A DNA stretch of 64,000 bases from an uncultured Candidatus Melainabacteria bacterium (GTDB lineage: Bacteria > Cyanobacteriota > Vampirovibrionia > Gastranaerophilales > Gastranaerophilaceae). This document shows, piece after piece, positions 15,621 through 24,786 of the stretch (the stretch's first letter is position 1; every line of letters begins with the position of its first letter). The stretch spans positions 62,001 to 126,000 of the forward strand of contig CAKVCZ010000001.1 in the NCBI GenBank assembly GCA_934726055.1, written 5' to 3'. A program made the position numbers and the translations under genes. The notes under the pieces are model-generated. The model did no database searches, was not told where the DNA came from, and worked only from the letters and a program-made list of their open reading frames with translations.

Positions 15621-18119
15621 ATGGAAAATATATTAGATAATCTTAACGAAAGACAAAAAGAAGCGGTAAAAACGACCACAGGGCCTCTACTTGTACTTGC
15701 AGGTGCAGGATCAGGTAAAACAAAAGTATTAACATCAAGAATTGCATATTTGGTTCAAAACGGAGTAAAACCAAGAGAAATTCTTGCTGTAACCTTTACT
15801 AACAAAGCCGCTAAAGAAATGAGAGAACGACTTGCTTCAATTTTAGGAGAAGAAACAGTAAAGTACATGTGGGTTGGAACCTTCCACAGTATTTGCGGAA
15901 GGATTTTAAGACAGGATATTGAAAATTATGATTTCAAATCCGGCAAAAAATTAGATCACAATTTTACTATCTATGATGATTCGGATTGCATGTCTGTTGT
16001 AAAAAATGCATTAAAAAAACTAAACATGGATGATAAAGTTTATCAACCAAAATACTTAAGAACAGTTATTTCCAATGCAAAAAATAAAATGGAAGATGCA
16101 TATCAATTTGCGACATTTGCAAGAGATTTTAAAGCACAAAAAATTGCTGCTGTTTTTGAAGAATATGAAAACACACTAAATAACAACAACGCAATCGATT
16201 TCGATGACATGCTTATGCTTGCTGTAAAACTTTTTGAGCAAAATCCAAGTGTTAGAGAAAAATATTATTCAAGATTTCAACATATTCTGGTTGATGAGTT
16301 CCAAGACACAAATATAGCTCAATACAAACTTATAAATATGTTGTTTACAAATCTTGAAAATGAAATACCTGAATCCCGCTCACTTTGCGTTGTGGGAGAT
16401 GTTGACCAATCTATTTACAGTTGGCGAGGTGCAGATTACAAAATCATCTTAGGATTTCAAAAAGATTTTTTAAACACAAAAATAATTAAACTGGAACAAA
16501 ACTATCGTTCAACTGAAAATATCTTAAAAGCAGCAAATGCAATTATTGAAAATAACGAAGAACGTGTAGAAAAAGTTTTATTTTCTCAAAAAGGCGACGG
16601 AGAAAAAATAAAATACTATGAAGCACAAGATGATTCTGATGAGGCAAACTTTATTGCTACAACTATCAAAAAAACATGTGAAGGAGATTACAACAAATAC
16701 GCAATTTTATACAGAACAAATGCTCAATCACGTGCGATTGAAGAAGCATGCATGGCATCTGGCATCCCTTACAGAGTTTATGGGGGAATGAAGTTCTACG
16801 ATAGACAAGAAATCAAAGATGCGATTGCATACTTGAAATTGATATATAATCCTCACGATTCGCAAAGTTTTAAACGTATTGTAAATGTTCCAAAACGAGC
16901 TATTGGTGAAACTTCTATATCCAATCTGCAAAAATTTGCAGATGAACACGATTTTAGCTTAATGCAAGCAATAGAAATAATTGAAGAATCTGATTTAAAC
17001 TCAAAAACACAAACTAAACTAAAAGATTTTAAAGAGCTTATAGACAAATTCCGACAAGTTGTTGATAACTACAATCTTGCAGAATTTCTAAGCCTTGTTT
17101 TAGAAAAAACAGGATATATAAGAATGCTTCAAGCAGAAAATACGCCTGAAGATGAAGCCAGAATTGAAAACTTACAAGAACTTGTAAATGTTGCCTCTGA
17201 GTTTGAACCGGAAGAACCCGATAATATTTTAGGTGAATTTTTATCTCAAGTTGCACTTGTGTCAGACATTGACGGAATGGATGAAATTGCAAACAATGTA
17301 ACTCTTATGACTCTTCATGCTGCAAAAGGGCTTGAATTTCCAATTGTATTTTTAGCAGGTCTGGAAGAAGGAACTTTCCCTCATCAAAGAACTTTTACCT
17401 CTGCAAGCGAACTTGAAGAAGAACGTCGATTAATGTATGTAGGCGTTACCAGAGCCGAAGAAGATTTATACATTTCTTCCGCAAAACGAAGACAAACCTG
17501 GGGAGAATACAAATACTACAATCCAAGCAGATTTATAGAAGAAATACCTGCAAATCTTATAGAAGCAATGTCTTCTTCAGGCACTATAACTTCTCAATCA
17601 ACCTTCAAAAGTGCAGTACAAAAAATACGAACAACATCAAATACAGAAAAATCTTACAGCAAATCTAATTTTGATTCTGACGGATTCGTAAAACCTTCAG
17701 GAAGTTTTGGAGCAAATTTTGTTGCTCCATCAAGAAAAAAATATGAGCAATCTCAATACAATTCTCCTGTAAAACGTACACCAAACAAGATTATTGTAAA
17801 AAAATCATTAATTAATAAACAAAAAGAAGAAGAAAAGCTTAAAGCATTCTTTGCAGATAATAAAATAAAAAGAATGATTGAAGAAAAGAAAAAAAATGAA
17901 CTTGAACAAGCCAGATTAAAAGAAGAACAACTAAAAAAACAGGCAGAAGAAGTTCAATATTTCTTTAGCAAAGGAGAAAAAGTTTTTCACGAACATCTTG
18001 GATTTGGTGAAATTCTTGATGTAATTGAAGTTGGAGAAAGCCTTATGTACACAATAGATTTCGGTTCGATGGGCAAAAAAGCAATGGATGCAAACTACGC
18101 AAGACTTCAAAAAGTTTAG
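15621..18119 (+). CDS. pcrA: UvrD/PcrA-type superfamily 1 DNA helicase
   Basis: 832 residues from the ATG at 15621; an in-frame TTG four codons upstream is less likely. Motifs in order: Q-motif LNERQKEAVKTTTGPLLVLA, Walker A GAGSGKTK, TFTNKAAKEM, GTFHSICGRIL, Walker B ILVDEFQDTN, VGDVDQSIYSWRGA, LEQNYRSTENIL, VTLMTLHAAKGLEFP and VGVTRAEEDL. All helicase residues appear present. After about residue 650 there is a charged linker with long basic coiled-coil and a C-terminal Tudor-like segment (GEKVFHEHLGFGEILDVIE), as in PcrA. It works in nucleotide excision repair, replication restart and removal of RNA polymerase. A bidirectional terminator follows. Confidence 0.95.
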   Translation: MENILDNLNERQKEAVKTTTGPLLVLAGAGSGKTKVLTSRIAYLVQNGVKPREILAVTFTNKAAKEMRERLASILGEETVKYMWVGTFHSICGRILRQDIENYDFKSGKKLDHNFTIYDDSDCMSVVKNALKKLNMDDKVYQPKYLRTVISNAKNKMEDAYQFATFARDFKAQKIAAVFEEYENTLNNNNAIDFDDMLMLAVKLFEQNPSVREKYYSRFQHILVDEFQDTNIAQYKLINMLFTNLENEIPESRSLCVVGDVDQSIYSWRGADYKIILGFQKDFLNTKIIKLEQNYRSTENILKAANAIIENNEERVEKVLFSQKGDGEKIKYYEAQDDSDEANFIATTIKKTCEGDYNKYAILYRTNAQSRAIEEACMASGIPYRVYGGMKFYDRQEIKDAIAYLKLIYNPHDSQSFKRIVNVPKRAIGETSISNLQKFADEHDFSLMQAIEIIEESDLNSKTQTKLKDFKELIDKFRQVVDNYNLAEFLSLVLEKTGYIRMLQAENTPEDEARIENLQELVNVASEFEPEEPDNILGEFLSQVALVSDIDGMDEIANNVTLMTLHAAKGLEFPIVFLAGLEEGTFPHQRTFTSASELEEERRLMYVGVTRAEEDLYISSAKRRQTWGEYKYYNPSRFIEEIPANLIEAMSSSGTITSQSTFKSAVQKIRTTSNTEKSYSKSNFDSDGFVKPSGSFGANFVAPSRKKYEQSQYNSPVKRTPNKIIVKKSLINKQKEEEKLKAFFADNKIKRMIEEKKKNELEQARLKEEQLKKQAEEVQYFFSKGEKVFHEHLGFGEILDVIEVGESLMYTIDFGSMGKKAMDANYARLQKV

Positions 18120-18145
18120 AAATTTTTATAATTTTATAAAAGTAA

Positions 18146-18178
18146 AAAACAGGATAGACTTAATGCCTATCCTGTTTT
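18146..18178. terminator. Intrinsic terminator after pcrA, probably bidirectional
   Basis: AAAACAGGATAG (18146-18157) pairs exactly with CTATCCTGTTTT (18167-18178). T runs exist on both strands, so it can serve pcrA and the convergent TRL-like gene. Confidence 0.85.
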
Positions 18179-18197
18179 ACTGATAAACAAAATATAA

Positions 18198-18515
18198 TTA
18201 GTTACCATAAACATGAAGTGTTTTTTCGCCGTAGATAAGAACAAAGTGTTTTTCCCAATCTGCACCTGTAACTCTTGAAATTCTACCATTTTTCATAGCA
18301 GCTCTCAAAGAACAATCACCCCAATTTACAATACCAAAAACTGTTTGACAAGTTGCTTTACCTGATTTTGAGCCCAAATTTGCTCCTTGCAAAGAAACAT
18401 CCATAGTTTCTTTTGTTCCAGTATAAATACCAGCACCCCATGGTTCATAAGCTTGAGCAGTTTGTGCAAAAACAATACCAAATACAAAAATAGCTGTCAA
18501 AATAAATCTTTTCAT
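18198..18515 (-). CDS. TRL-like exported small protein
   Basis: 105 residues from the ATG at 18515, chosen because a typical signal peptide begins there (MKRFILTAIFVFGIVFAQTAQA) with an AAGG site upstream; a longer frame from 18581 would hide it. The mature part has GAGIYTGTKETMDVS, LGSKSGKATCQTVFGIVNWG, CSLRAAMKNGRISRV and an end VLIYGEKTLHVYGN. The pattern 'GSKxGKAxC....G....GDxSxxAAxKNGxI' is that of TRL-like proteins, small periplasmic or lipoprotein-type proteins of unknown role. Here the usual lipobox cysteine is absent. Confidence 0.65.
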   Translation of the reverse strand: MKRFILTAIFVFGIVFAQTAQAYEPWGAGIYTGTKETMDVSLQGANLGSKSGKATCQTVFGIVNWGDCSLRAAMKNGRISRVTGADWEKHFVLIYGEKTLHVYGN

Positions 18516-18619
18516 TTCCAAAACCTTTCCGGTTACACTAATAATACCAAAAAACATATAACCTTTATGTCCATAATACATTATTATTTATAACTTGTAA
18601 AGCAAAATGTAAACAAATT

Positions 18620-18928
18620 TTAAATATCAAATTTAAAAATATTATTTGAATAGTCTTTGTCAATATTTGAATTAAATTGCATCATAGCTTTTTCCAGATT
18701 TAACATAAACTCGTTTTTATTATTAATATTTTTTAATTCATTTAAGGTTAAAATATTATTTTTATCAGTATCAGCTTGTTTTAGAATATTTAAAGTATCT
18801 TTATCAAAATTATTTGAATTAACAGATGGATTTTGCGATTTAACATTTAATCCGTTATAAGTTTTTTGCAACGGTAAAAACATATAAGTTGAATCATAAC
18901 CCTTGTTAAAAGCCACACTATAATTCAT
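18620..18928 (-). CDS. Small protein with one EF-hand loop
   Basis: 102 residues from the ATG at 18928, which has a strong AAGGGAGG ribosome site; an upstream frame from 18958 is less likely. Residues about 53-64 read DTDKNNILTLNE, a full EF-hand calcium loop (D1, D3, N5, I7/L8, E12), preceded by a helix (LNILKQA) and followed by LKNINNKNEFMLNLEKAM. A second loop is not visible. The N-terminal half is polar with YSVAFNKGYDSTYMF; no signal peptide is seen. Family unknown. A similar acidic loop occurs in the protein at 27224. Confidence 0.5.
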   Translation of the reverse strand: MNYSVAFNKGYDSTYMFLPLQKTYNGLNVKSQNPSVNSNNFDKDTLNILKQADTDKNNILTLNELKNINNKNEFMLNLEKAMMQFNSNIDKDYSNNIFKFDI

Positions 18929-19071
18929 AAAACCTCCCTTAATATATGTTATTTTCATAATAAATATTAATAATCGAGAATTAAATACATTGTTTATTGT
19001 ATTTTTGATACAATATAATTAGAAAAAACATACATATATTCACATAATACGAAGAAAGGGAAATTTTTAGA

Positions 19072-19527
19072 ATGAAAGCAAAAAAGATTATATTTTTATT
19101 GCTATGTTTTATTTTAATAGCAAACACATCATATGCATCTGAAACATTCATGGATAAAGCAATGGGTTCTTGGATGGGATATCCTCTCGAAACAGTTATA
19201 AAATATTGGGGCTATCCGGATAATCAACAAACAATTGCCGGGAAAAACGTATATATTTGGGAAGAAAGAAGCGAATATCAAAATCCTACATATCAAACAA
19301 GCACTATAAAAACCGATAGTAAAGGTAGAACTTACGTTGACAGCCGAACATCAGGCGGAAGCACATACGAAATGTTATGCAGAAAAATTTTTGAAGTTAA
19401 TTCTAATAACGTAATTTCAGGATATTCATATAAAGGTAATATTTGTCCGAATGCTTATTTTTTAAAAGCGAAAAAGCTTGTTAATCCTGAAAATAACGAG
19501 TGGGAAAGAAGAAAAACAGAAAAATAA
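19072..19527 (+). CDS. Exported small protein, unknown
   Basis: 151 residues with a signal peptide (KKIIFLLLCFILIANTSYAS) and a GAAAGGG ribosome site. The mature protein begins with AMGSWMGYPLETVIKYWGYP, continues with VYIWEERSEY and ends with a cysteine pair (YEMLCRKIFEV... GNICPNAYFLKAKKL). The arrangement 'W.G.....V...WG.P...' followed by a beta-strand with 'Y.W' resembles SmpA/OmlA-like small domains. No lipobox is visible. It probably lives in the periplasm. Unknown role; monocistronic. Confidence 0.55.
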   Translation: MKAKKIIFLLLCFILIANTSYASETFMDKAMGSWMGYPLETVIKYWGYPDNQQTIAGKNVYIWEERSEYQNPTYQTSTIKTDSKGRTYVDSRTSGGSTYEMLCRKIFEVNSNNVISGYSYKGNICPNAYFLKAKKLVNPENNEWERRKTEK

Positions 19528-19560
19528 AATCGAAGATTTTCCGTTGAATGATTGCACAGC

Positions 19561-19593
19561 AATTGTTTTAAGTACAAAGTACTTAAAACAATT
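19561..19593. repeat. Perfect 15-bp inverted repeat
   Basis: AATTGTTTTAAGTAC, three bases, then GTACTTAAAACAATT: a perfect hairpin of 15 bp in DNA or RNA, 34 bp after the exported-protein gene. No T run follows on the plus strand, so it is not a classical terminator, but it could protect a 3' end or bind a dimeric protein. Confidence 0.7.
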
Positions 19594-19661
19594 GTATTTA
19601 ACTCACAGCAATAAATCTGTGATTTGTAAAGAAGCAAATTCTACCCACTATCTCAGTATAT

Positions 19662-19687
19662 AAAAAAGACCCATCTGATGATGAGTC
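19662..19687 (-). terminator. Terminator of tRNA-Gly
   Basis: On the minus strand GACTCATC and GATGGGTC pair (one G-T) across a 4-base loop and are followed by six T. It lies 7 bp past the tRNA CCA end. Confidence 0.8.
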
Positions 19688-19694
19688 TTCTTTA

Positions 19695-19769
19695 TGGAGC
19701 GGGAGACGAGGCTCGAACTCGCGACATCCTCCTTGGCAAGGAGGCATTCTACCACTGAATTACCCCCGC
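19695..19769 (-). tRNA. tRNA-Gly, anticodon GCC
   Basis: 75 nt including an encoded CCA. The acceptor stem GCGGGGG pairs with CTCCCGC (one G-T), the D arm contains TTCAGTGGTAGAA, the anticodon loop is CTTGCCAAG, and the T arm is GCGAGTTCGAGCCTCGT. All four arms can be drawn. A protein-coding frame reading across this stretch on the plus strand is a shadow. Confidence 0.95.
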
Positions 19770-19906
19770 AATTCATTCTGTATCTCTATTATACATGTAC
19801 AAAAAAAAATTGCAAGCACTTATTTTTTTATCGTAAAAAAACTACAAACTTTATTTTATTTTTTGCTATTGCATGATATCCTATTTATATTAATAGGATT
19901 TTACTT

Positions 19907-21304
19907 ATGCCAACTAAAAAACAATCTCAAAAAGATATCGATTTGAATCTTATGCCTCAAGATATTCAGGCGGAAGAAGCTGTTCTCGGTGCAATTCTTG
20001 TTAACCCAGCTTCTGTTATGACTAAAGTTGTTGAAATCCTTAAACCGGAAAGCTTTTATAAACCGGCTCACAGGCACGTTTTTGAAGCTATGCTGCAACT
20101 TTTTAATCAAAACCAAATGATTGATATTGTTTCTGTTTCAGATGTATTAAGCTATTCCTCTAAACTTGAAATGGTCGGCGGACGTGCTTTTGTTAATGAT
20201 TTAGCGTTCAAAACTGTTACGACAGCTAACGTTGCCTATTATGCAAAAATTATACAAGAAAAAGCTATCAAAAGAGCCCTCATCAATGCCGGCTCTGAAA
20301 TCGTTCAATCCGGATACGCCGTTGAAGATGTCGATAACTCTTTGGAAAATGCTGAAAAATTAATTTTCGATATTTCTTCTCAAAAATCCACCAAAGACTT
20401 TGTTCCGGTTAAAGACGACGTTTTAAATGTTTACAATAAAATTGAATATCGCTATCAGCATAGAGATGAATGTACTGGTGTTCAAACTCACTTTTACGAT
20501 TTAGATACCATGACGAACGGTCTTCAAAAATCAGACCTGATTATTCTTGCAGCAAGACCTTCTATGGGTAAAACAGCATTCGCTCTAAATATTGTTGCAA
20601 ATGTCGCTATGAAATCCAAAGTGCCTGTTGCAATGTTTTCTCTTGAAATGTCCAGAGAACAACTCGTTCAACGTATGATGTGCTCTGAAGCCGAAGTTGA
20701 TTCTCAAAGACTCAGAAGCGGTAACATGCAAAGCAAAGACTGGGAAAAACTTATTAACGTTATGAACGAATTCGCTGAAGCATCTATATACATTGATGAT
20801 ACCGCCGGATGTACATTAACAGATATCCGTGCGAAATGCAGACGACTTGCCATGGAAGAAAAAGACCTTGGATTAGTTGTTATAGACTATTTACAACTTA
20901 TTAACAGTTCAAATTCAAGCAATGACAGAAATCAAGAAATTTCAGCGATATCAAGAGGCTTAAAAATACTCGCAAGAGAACTTAACGTACCTATTATCGC
21001 ATTATCTCAACTTTCTCGTAAAGTTGAAGACAGAGGCGATAAACGACCTATGCTATCCGATTTGCGTGATTCCGGTGCAATCGAACAAGATGCCGATATC
21101 GTAATGTTTATACACCGTGAAGATTATTATAACAAAGATAAAGCTGACGGAGATGATGGAGAAATTAACAAATCCGCTGACTCTAAAGGTAAATCTGATA
21201 TCATTATTGCTAAACAAAGAAACGGCCCTGTTGGGGATATTCAGCTACTATTTCAGGCAAATATTACAAAATTTAAAAATCCAATCAAAACAGATGTTTT
21301 TTAA
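19907..21304 (+). CDS. dnaB: Replicative DNA helicase DnaB
   Basis: 465 residues. The N-terminal domain begins MPQDIQAEEAVLGAILVNP and contains FYKPAHRHVFEAM. The RecA-like domain has Walker A (AARPSMGKTAFALN), FSLEMSREQLVQRM, Walker B in LGLVVIDYLQLI, and SRGLKILARELNVPIIALSQLSRKVE followed by LSDLRDSGAIEQDADIVMFIHR, all diagnostic for DnaB. It is the hexameric helicase that unwinds DNA at the replication fork. No intein or insertion. It is followed by its own terminator. The start is an ATG with no strong ribosome site. Confidence 0.97.
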   Translation: MPTKKQSQKDIDLNLMPQDIQAEEAVLGAILVNPASVMTKVVEILKPESFYKPAHRHVFEAMLQLFNQNQMIDIVSVSDVLSYSSKLEMVGGRAFVNDLAFKTVTTANVAYYAKIIQEKAIKRALINAGSEIVQSGYAVEDVDNSLENAEKLIFDISSQKSTKDFVPVKDDVLNVYNKIEYRYQHRDECTGVQTHFYDLDTMTNGLQKSDLIILAARPSMGKTAFALNIVANVAMKSKVPVAMFSLEMSREQLVQRMMCSEAEVDSQRLRSGNMQSKDWEKLINVMNEFAEASIYIDDTAGCTLTDIRAKCRRLAMEEKDLGLVVIDYLQLINSSNSSNDRNQEISAISRGLKILARELNVPIIALSQLSRKVEDRGDKRPMLSDLRDSGAIEQDADIVMFIHREDYYNKDKADGDDGEINKSADSKGKSDIIIAKQRNGPVGDIQLLFQANITKFKNPIKTDVF

Positions 21305-21350
21305 AATAATACGAGGTGCAGTAAAATTAATAACTTCACCTCTTATTATT
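21305..21350 (+). terminator. Terminator-like hairpin after dnaB
   Basis: AATAATA-C-GAGGTG pairs with CACCTC-T-TATTATT around an 18-base loop with one internal mismatch. The T run is short and mixed, so efficiency is uncertain. Confidence 0.55.
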
Positions 21351-21382
21351 TCGCAATATTCGCTTTACAACTGAAATTCTAC

Positions 21383-22021
21383 ATGGATAATAGTGGTATG
21401 GATACATATATTTACTCAATTGAAGATGATAGCGACAATGTAAATACTCTATATGTAAACTTAACAAACAAGTGCTCAAACACTTGTATATTCTGTATCA
21501 GAAGCACTGTCGATGAAATAAAAGGCAAAAAAATGTGGCTGGAATCTGAAGATTTTACAGCAGATGATGTTATCGCTCAATTAGATAAATATAACAAACC
21601 TAAAGAAGTTGTTTTTTGCGGATACGGTGAACCTTTAATGAAATTTAATTTATTAAAAGAAATCGCAACATACGTAAAAAAACAAAATATTAAAACAAGA
21701 ATTAACACTAACGGAATTGGAAATATTATTAACAAAAGGGATGTTGTTCCTGAACTTGCAAATATAATTGACGAAGTTTCAATTAGCTTAAATGCACCGA
21801 CTAAAGAACAATATAACGAAATTTCAAAACCAAAATATGAAAACGCATACGAAGCAATGCTTGACTTTGCAGAAAAATGCGTTGAAAATAATATTAAGAC
21901 AACACTTACTGTTGTTGATGAATATCCAACTTACAAACTTGATATTCAAAAATGTAAAGAAATTGCTGACGAAATCGGAGCAAACTTTAAAGTTAGAAAA
22001 TGGTTAAATAACGGATACTAG
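21383..22021 (+). CDS. TatD-associated radical SAM protein
   Basis: 212 residues. The cluster motif is NLTNKCSNTCIFCIRS (CxxxCxxC), then EVVFCGYGEPLMKFNLL (G-x-G-E-P) and DEVSISLNAPTKEQYNEI. The short length, the Y-V-N-L-T-N-x-C-x-N-x-C start and the absence of a SPASM domain fit the family annotated 'TatD family nuclease-associated radical SAM protein'. No TatD gene is next to it here. Its reaction is unknown. It begins MDNSGMDTYIYSIEDDSDN; no strong ribosome site precedes either ATG, so the start is not certain. It lies 31 bp before the acetyl-CoA synthetase gene. Confidence 0.75.
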   Translation: MDNSGMDTYIYSIEDDSDNVNTLYVNLTNKCSNTCIFCIRSTVDEIKGKKMWLESEDFTADDVIAQLDKYNKPKEVVFCGYGEPLMKFNLLKEIATYVKKQNIKTRINTNGIGNIINKRDVVPELANIIDEVSISLNAPTKEQYNEISKPKYENAYEAMLDFAEKCVENNIKTTLTVVDEYPTYKLDIQKCKEIADEIGANFKVRKWLNNGY

Positions 22022-22052
22022 CATATAAAAAAGAAAGGGAAAGGAAAAACAA

Positions 22053-24221
22053 ATGCTACTTAAAGAACAATTAGACAAAATTATGTGTCCAAAATCTATT
22101 GCAGTTGTTGGTGCTTCTACAAAAGAACACACAATTGGTTCAGACATTATGAAAAGATTACAAGAATACAAATTCAAAGGTAACATCTACCCAATCAATC
22201 CAAAAGGTGGAATTATCGAAGGATTACAAGCTTATACAACAGTTAATGAAGTTCCGGGTGATATCGATTTAGCTATTATCGTTGTAAATTCAAAATTCGT
22301 TTTAGATACAATTGATCAATGTAATGAAAAAGGTATCAAAGGATTATGCATCATTACAGCAGGTTTCAAAGAAACAGGCAAAGAAGGTGCTGAACTTGAA
22401 AAACAATTAGTTGAAAAATTAAAAGAATACGGTATGAGATGTGTTGGTCCTAACTGCTTAGGTGTTGTAAACACTAACCCTGAAATAAGCATGGACGGAT
22501 GTTTCGCAGAATCTCTTCCTGAACGTGGACATATTGGTTTTGTTTCACAATCAGGTGCTTTAGGCGGCGGTATTTTAAACATATTAAAAGACTTAAATCT
22601 TGGTTTTGCTCAATTCATTTCAATTGGTAACCAAGCTGATGTAAACGCTGAAACAGCATTAGAATATTGGGAAAATGATGAAGATGTACACCAAATGTTA
22701 TTGTACATGGAATCAATCCAAAACCCTGCTAACTTCAGAAAATTAGCTACAAGAATTTCTAAGAAAAAACCTATCCTTGCATTAAAAGCAGGTAGATCAG
22801 CAGCAGGTGCTTCAGCAGCATCATCTCACACAGGTTCTTTAGCAGGTGCAGATAAAGCTGCTAATGCTCTATTAGCTCAATCAGGTGTTATTAGAGAATA
22901 CTCATTGAAAAACTTATTCTCAACAGCAAAAGTATTTGCTAACTGCCCAATTCCAAAAGGAAACAGAGTAGCAATCATCACAAACTCAGGTGGTCCTGGT
23001 ATTATGGCTACTGATGCTGTTTGCGAATACGGTATGGAAATGGCTAAAATTACAGATAAAACAAAAGAAACTTTAAGAAGCTTCTTACCTGCTGCGGCAT
23101 CAGTTAAAAACCCTATTGATATGATTGCTTCAGCTCCAATCGAACACTACAAAGAAACATTAAAAACAGTTATTGCTGATGAAAATGTTGATATGATTAT
23201 GGTTATTTACTTACCATTCTTAGGATTAAAAGATATCGACGTTGCTAAAGCAGTTATGGAAATCAAATCTCAATATCCTGAAAAACCGGTTATTGGTGTA
23301 TTCATGACTAAGAATGAATTCTTCACAAAACTTTCAGATATGGATGTTAATATGCCATTCTTTATGTATGCAGAAGAAGCTGCTGAAGGATTTATGAGAT
23401 TAGATCAACAACGCAAATGGATTGCAAGACCTGAAGGTAAAATTCCTTGCTACGATGTAGATAGAAAGAAAGCTGAAAGCATTATTTACCAAGCATTAAA
23501 AGAAGATCGTGCACAATTAACAACACGTGAATCAATTGATGTTTTGGATGCTTACGGTATCAGAGTATGTAAATCAGGCTTTGCTACAAATGAAGAAGAA
23601 GTTGCTCAATTAGGTAATTCTATCGGATACCCTGTTGTAATGAAGATGACTTCAAAAACAACTTCTCACAAAACAGATGTTGGCGGTGTAAGAGTTAACA
23701 TTCAATCAGAAGAACAACTAAGAGCTGAATACAAAGACTTATTATCTAAGTTAGAAGAAAAAGGCTTATTAGATGGTCTTGAAGGTGTTATCATTCAAGA
23801 AATGGTTAAAGGCAACAGAGAAATGGTTTGTGGTATTGCAACAGATCCTCAATACGGTCCAATGATGATGTTCGGCTTAGGCGGTGTATTCATCGAAGTT
23901 ATGAAAGACGTAACATTCAGAATTGCTCCTTTAACTGATATTGATGCAGATGAAATGATTAAATCAGTAAAAGCATACAAATTATTAGAAGGTGCTAGAG
24001 GTACAAAACCTGCTGATATGAATCAAATCCAAGAAACATTGTTAAGATTATCTCAATTAGTTTCTGATTACAAATTCATCGATGAATTAGATATTAACCC
24101 ATTATTAATTTCTGAAAAATCAGGTGAAGGAATTGCAGTTGACGGACGTATCAAAGTTAGATTAGAAGAAGCTAAAGAAGCTTTAGGTTTAACTTGCTGT
24201 GCTTGCGGTTCTTGCAAATAA
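22053..24221 (+). CDS. Acetate-CoA ligase, ADP-forming (fused alpha-beta)
   Basis: 722 residues with a GGGAAAGG ribosome site. The alpha part (about 1-460) opens with CoA-binding MCPKSIAVVGASTKEHTIGS, then GPNCLGVVNT, FVSQSGALGGGIL, and SSHTGSLAG with the histidine that carries the phosphate. The beta part (about 490-720) is an ATP-grasp domain with YPVVMKMTSKTTSHKTDVGGV, GREMVCGIATDPQYGPMMMFG-type elements and LDINPLLI. The fused enzyme turns acetyl-CoA, ADP and phosphate into acetate, ATP and CoA, a main energy step in fermenting anaerobes. The extreme C-terminus, GLTCCACGSCK, has four cysteines, which is unusual. Codon choice suggests strong expression. Confidence 0.9.
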   Translation: MLLKEQLDKIMCPKSIAVVGASTKEHTIGSDIMKRLQEYKFKGNIYPINPKGGIIEGLQAYTTVNEVPGDIDLAIIVVNSKFVLDTIDQCNEKGIKGLCIITAGFKETGKEGAELEKQLVEKLKEYGMRCVGPNCLGVVNTNPEISMDGCFAESLPERGHIGFVSQSGALGGGILNILKDLNLGFAQFISIGNQADVNAETALEYWENDEDVHQMLLYMESIQNPANFRKLATRISKKKPILALKAGRSAAGASAASSHTGSLAGADKAANALLAQSGVIREYSLKNLFSTAKVFANCPIPKGNRVAIITNSGGPGIMATDAVCEYGMEMAKITDKTKETLRSFLPAAASVKNPIDMIASAPIEHYKETLKTVIADENVDMIMVIYLPFLGLKDIDVAKAVMEIKSQYPEKPVIGVFMTKNEFFTKLSDMDVNMPFFMYAEEAAEGFMRLDQQRKWIARPEGKIPCYDVDRKKAESIIYQALKEDRAQLTTRESIDVLDAYGIRVCKSGFATNEEEVAQLGNSIGYPVVMKMTSKTTSHKTDVGGVRVNIQSEEQLRAEYKDLLSKLEEKGLLDGLEGVIIQEMVKGNREMVCGIATDPQYGPMMMFGLGGVFIEVMKDVTFRIAPLTDIDADEMIKSVKAYKLLEGARGTKPADMNQIQETLLRLSQLVSDYKFIDELDINPLLISEKSGEGIAVDGRIKVRLEEAKEALGLTCCACGSCK

Positions 24222-24250
24222 TTTAGACTAAATAACATAGTTTAAATATA

Positions 24251-24289
24251 AAAATAGACGGTATAGAAAACATCTATACCGTCTATTTT
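24251..24289. terminator. Strong bidirectional terminator
   Basis: AAAATAGACGGTATAG (24251-24266) pairs perfectly with CTATACCGTCTATTTT (24274-24289); T runs on both sides. It serves the acetyl-CoA synthetase gene and the convergent gene at 24297. Confidence 0.9.
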
Positions 24290-24296
24290 TTGAAAT

Positions 24297-24752
24297 TTAT
24301 TTTGTTAAATTATCTATCACTTTTGATATTGCACTTGCTGCATCATCTATTACACTTACAGCAGAAGATGTTGATTTTGATATTTTTGAAATATGACTTA
24401 AAATTTTTAAAGATTGGAAAATTCCGACTATACACAATAACAAATCAAATATTTTACCGCCTAGATTATTTATCGCAATTAATTTTTCACTTTCATTTTG
24501 CGATTTCAAATAACTTTTTATTTCACAAATTGATTCTATAACTGCTTTTACTGCACTATATACAGCAAAAATTCCAATTAAACACCAAGCAATAATTGCT
24601 GTTTTTGAATTTATGCAAAGATACGTAACCAGTAAAATCACAAAAAAAGTAATTATCCAGTGATTTAATACAGTTTTTAAAAGAGATAAAAATCCCTCTT
24701 TCCAAAAACCAATACATAAATTCTTTGCGATTGTTAAAAGTTTCATAAACAA
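24297..24752 (-). CDS. Membrane protein, unknown
   Basis: 151 residues. Two hydrophobic helices lie at about residues 30-50 (WIITFFVILLVTYLCI) and 52-75 (AIIAWCLIGIFAVYSAVKAV). A weaker one is near 100-115 (IFDLLLCIVGIFQ). The C-terminus is helical and serine-rich (KISKSTSSAVSVIDDAAS). The start MFMKLLTIAK has no strong ribosome site; the second Met is possible. Location is probably the inner membrane. Not recognised. Confidence 0.5.
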   Translation of the reverse strand: MFMKLLTIAKNLCIGFWKEGFLSLLKTVLNHWIITFFVILLVTYLCINSKTAIIAWCLIGIFAVYSAVKAVIESICEIKSYLKSQNESEKLIAINNLGGKIFDLLLCIVGIFQSLKILSHISKISKSTSSAVSVIDDAASAISKVIDNLTK

Positions 24753-24786
24753 ATTATACTATAATTCGGAAACTTTAACACAAAAA

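Noticed and set aside
18516..18581. Upstream start for the TRL-like gene
   Set aside because: The added 22 residues would place a hydrophilic stretch before a perfect signal peptide; the ATG at 18515 has a better ribosome site.
19694..19876. 60-codon plus-strand frame
   Set aside because: It reads through tRNA-Gly in antisense; not a gene.
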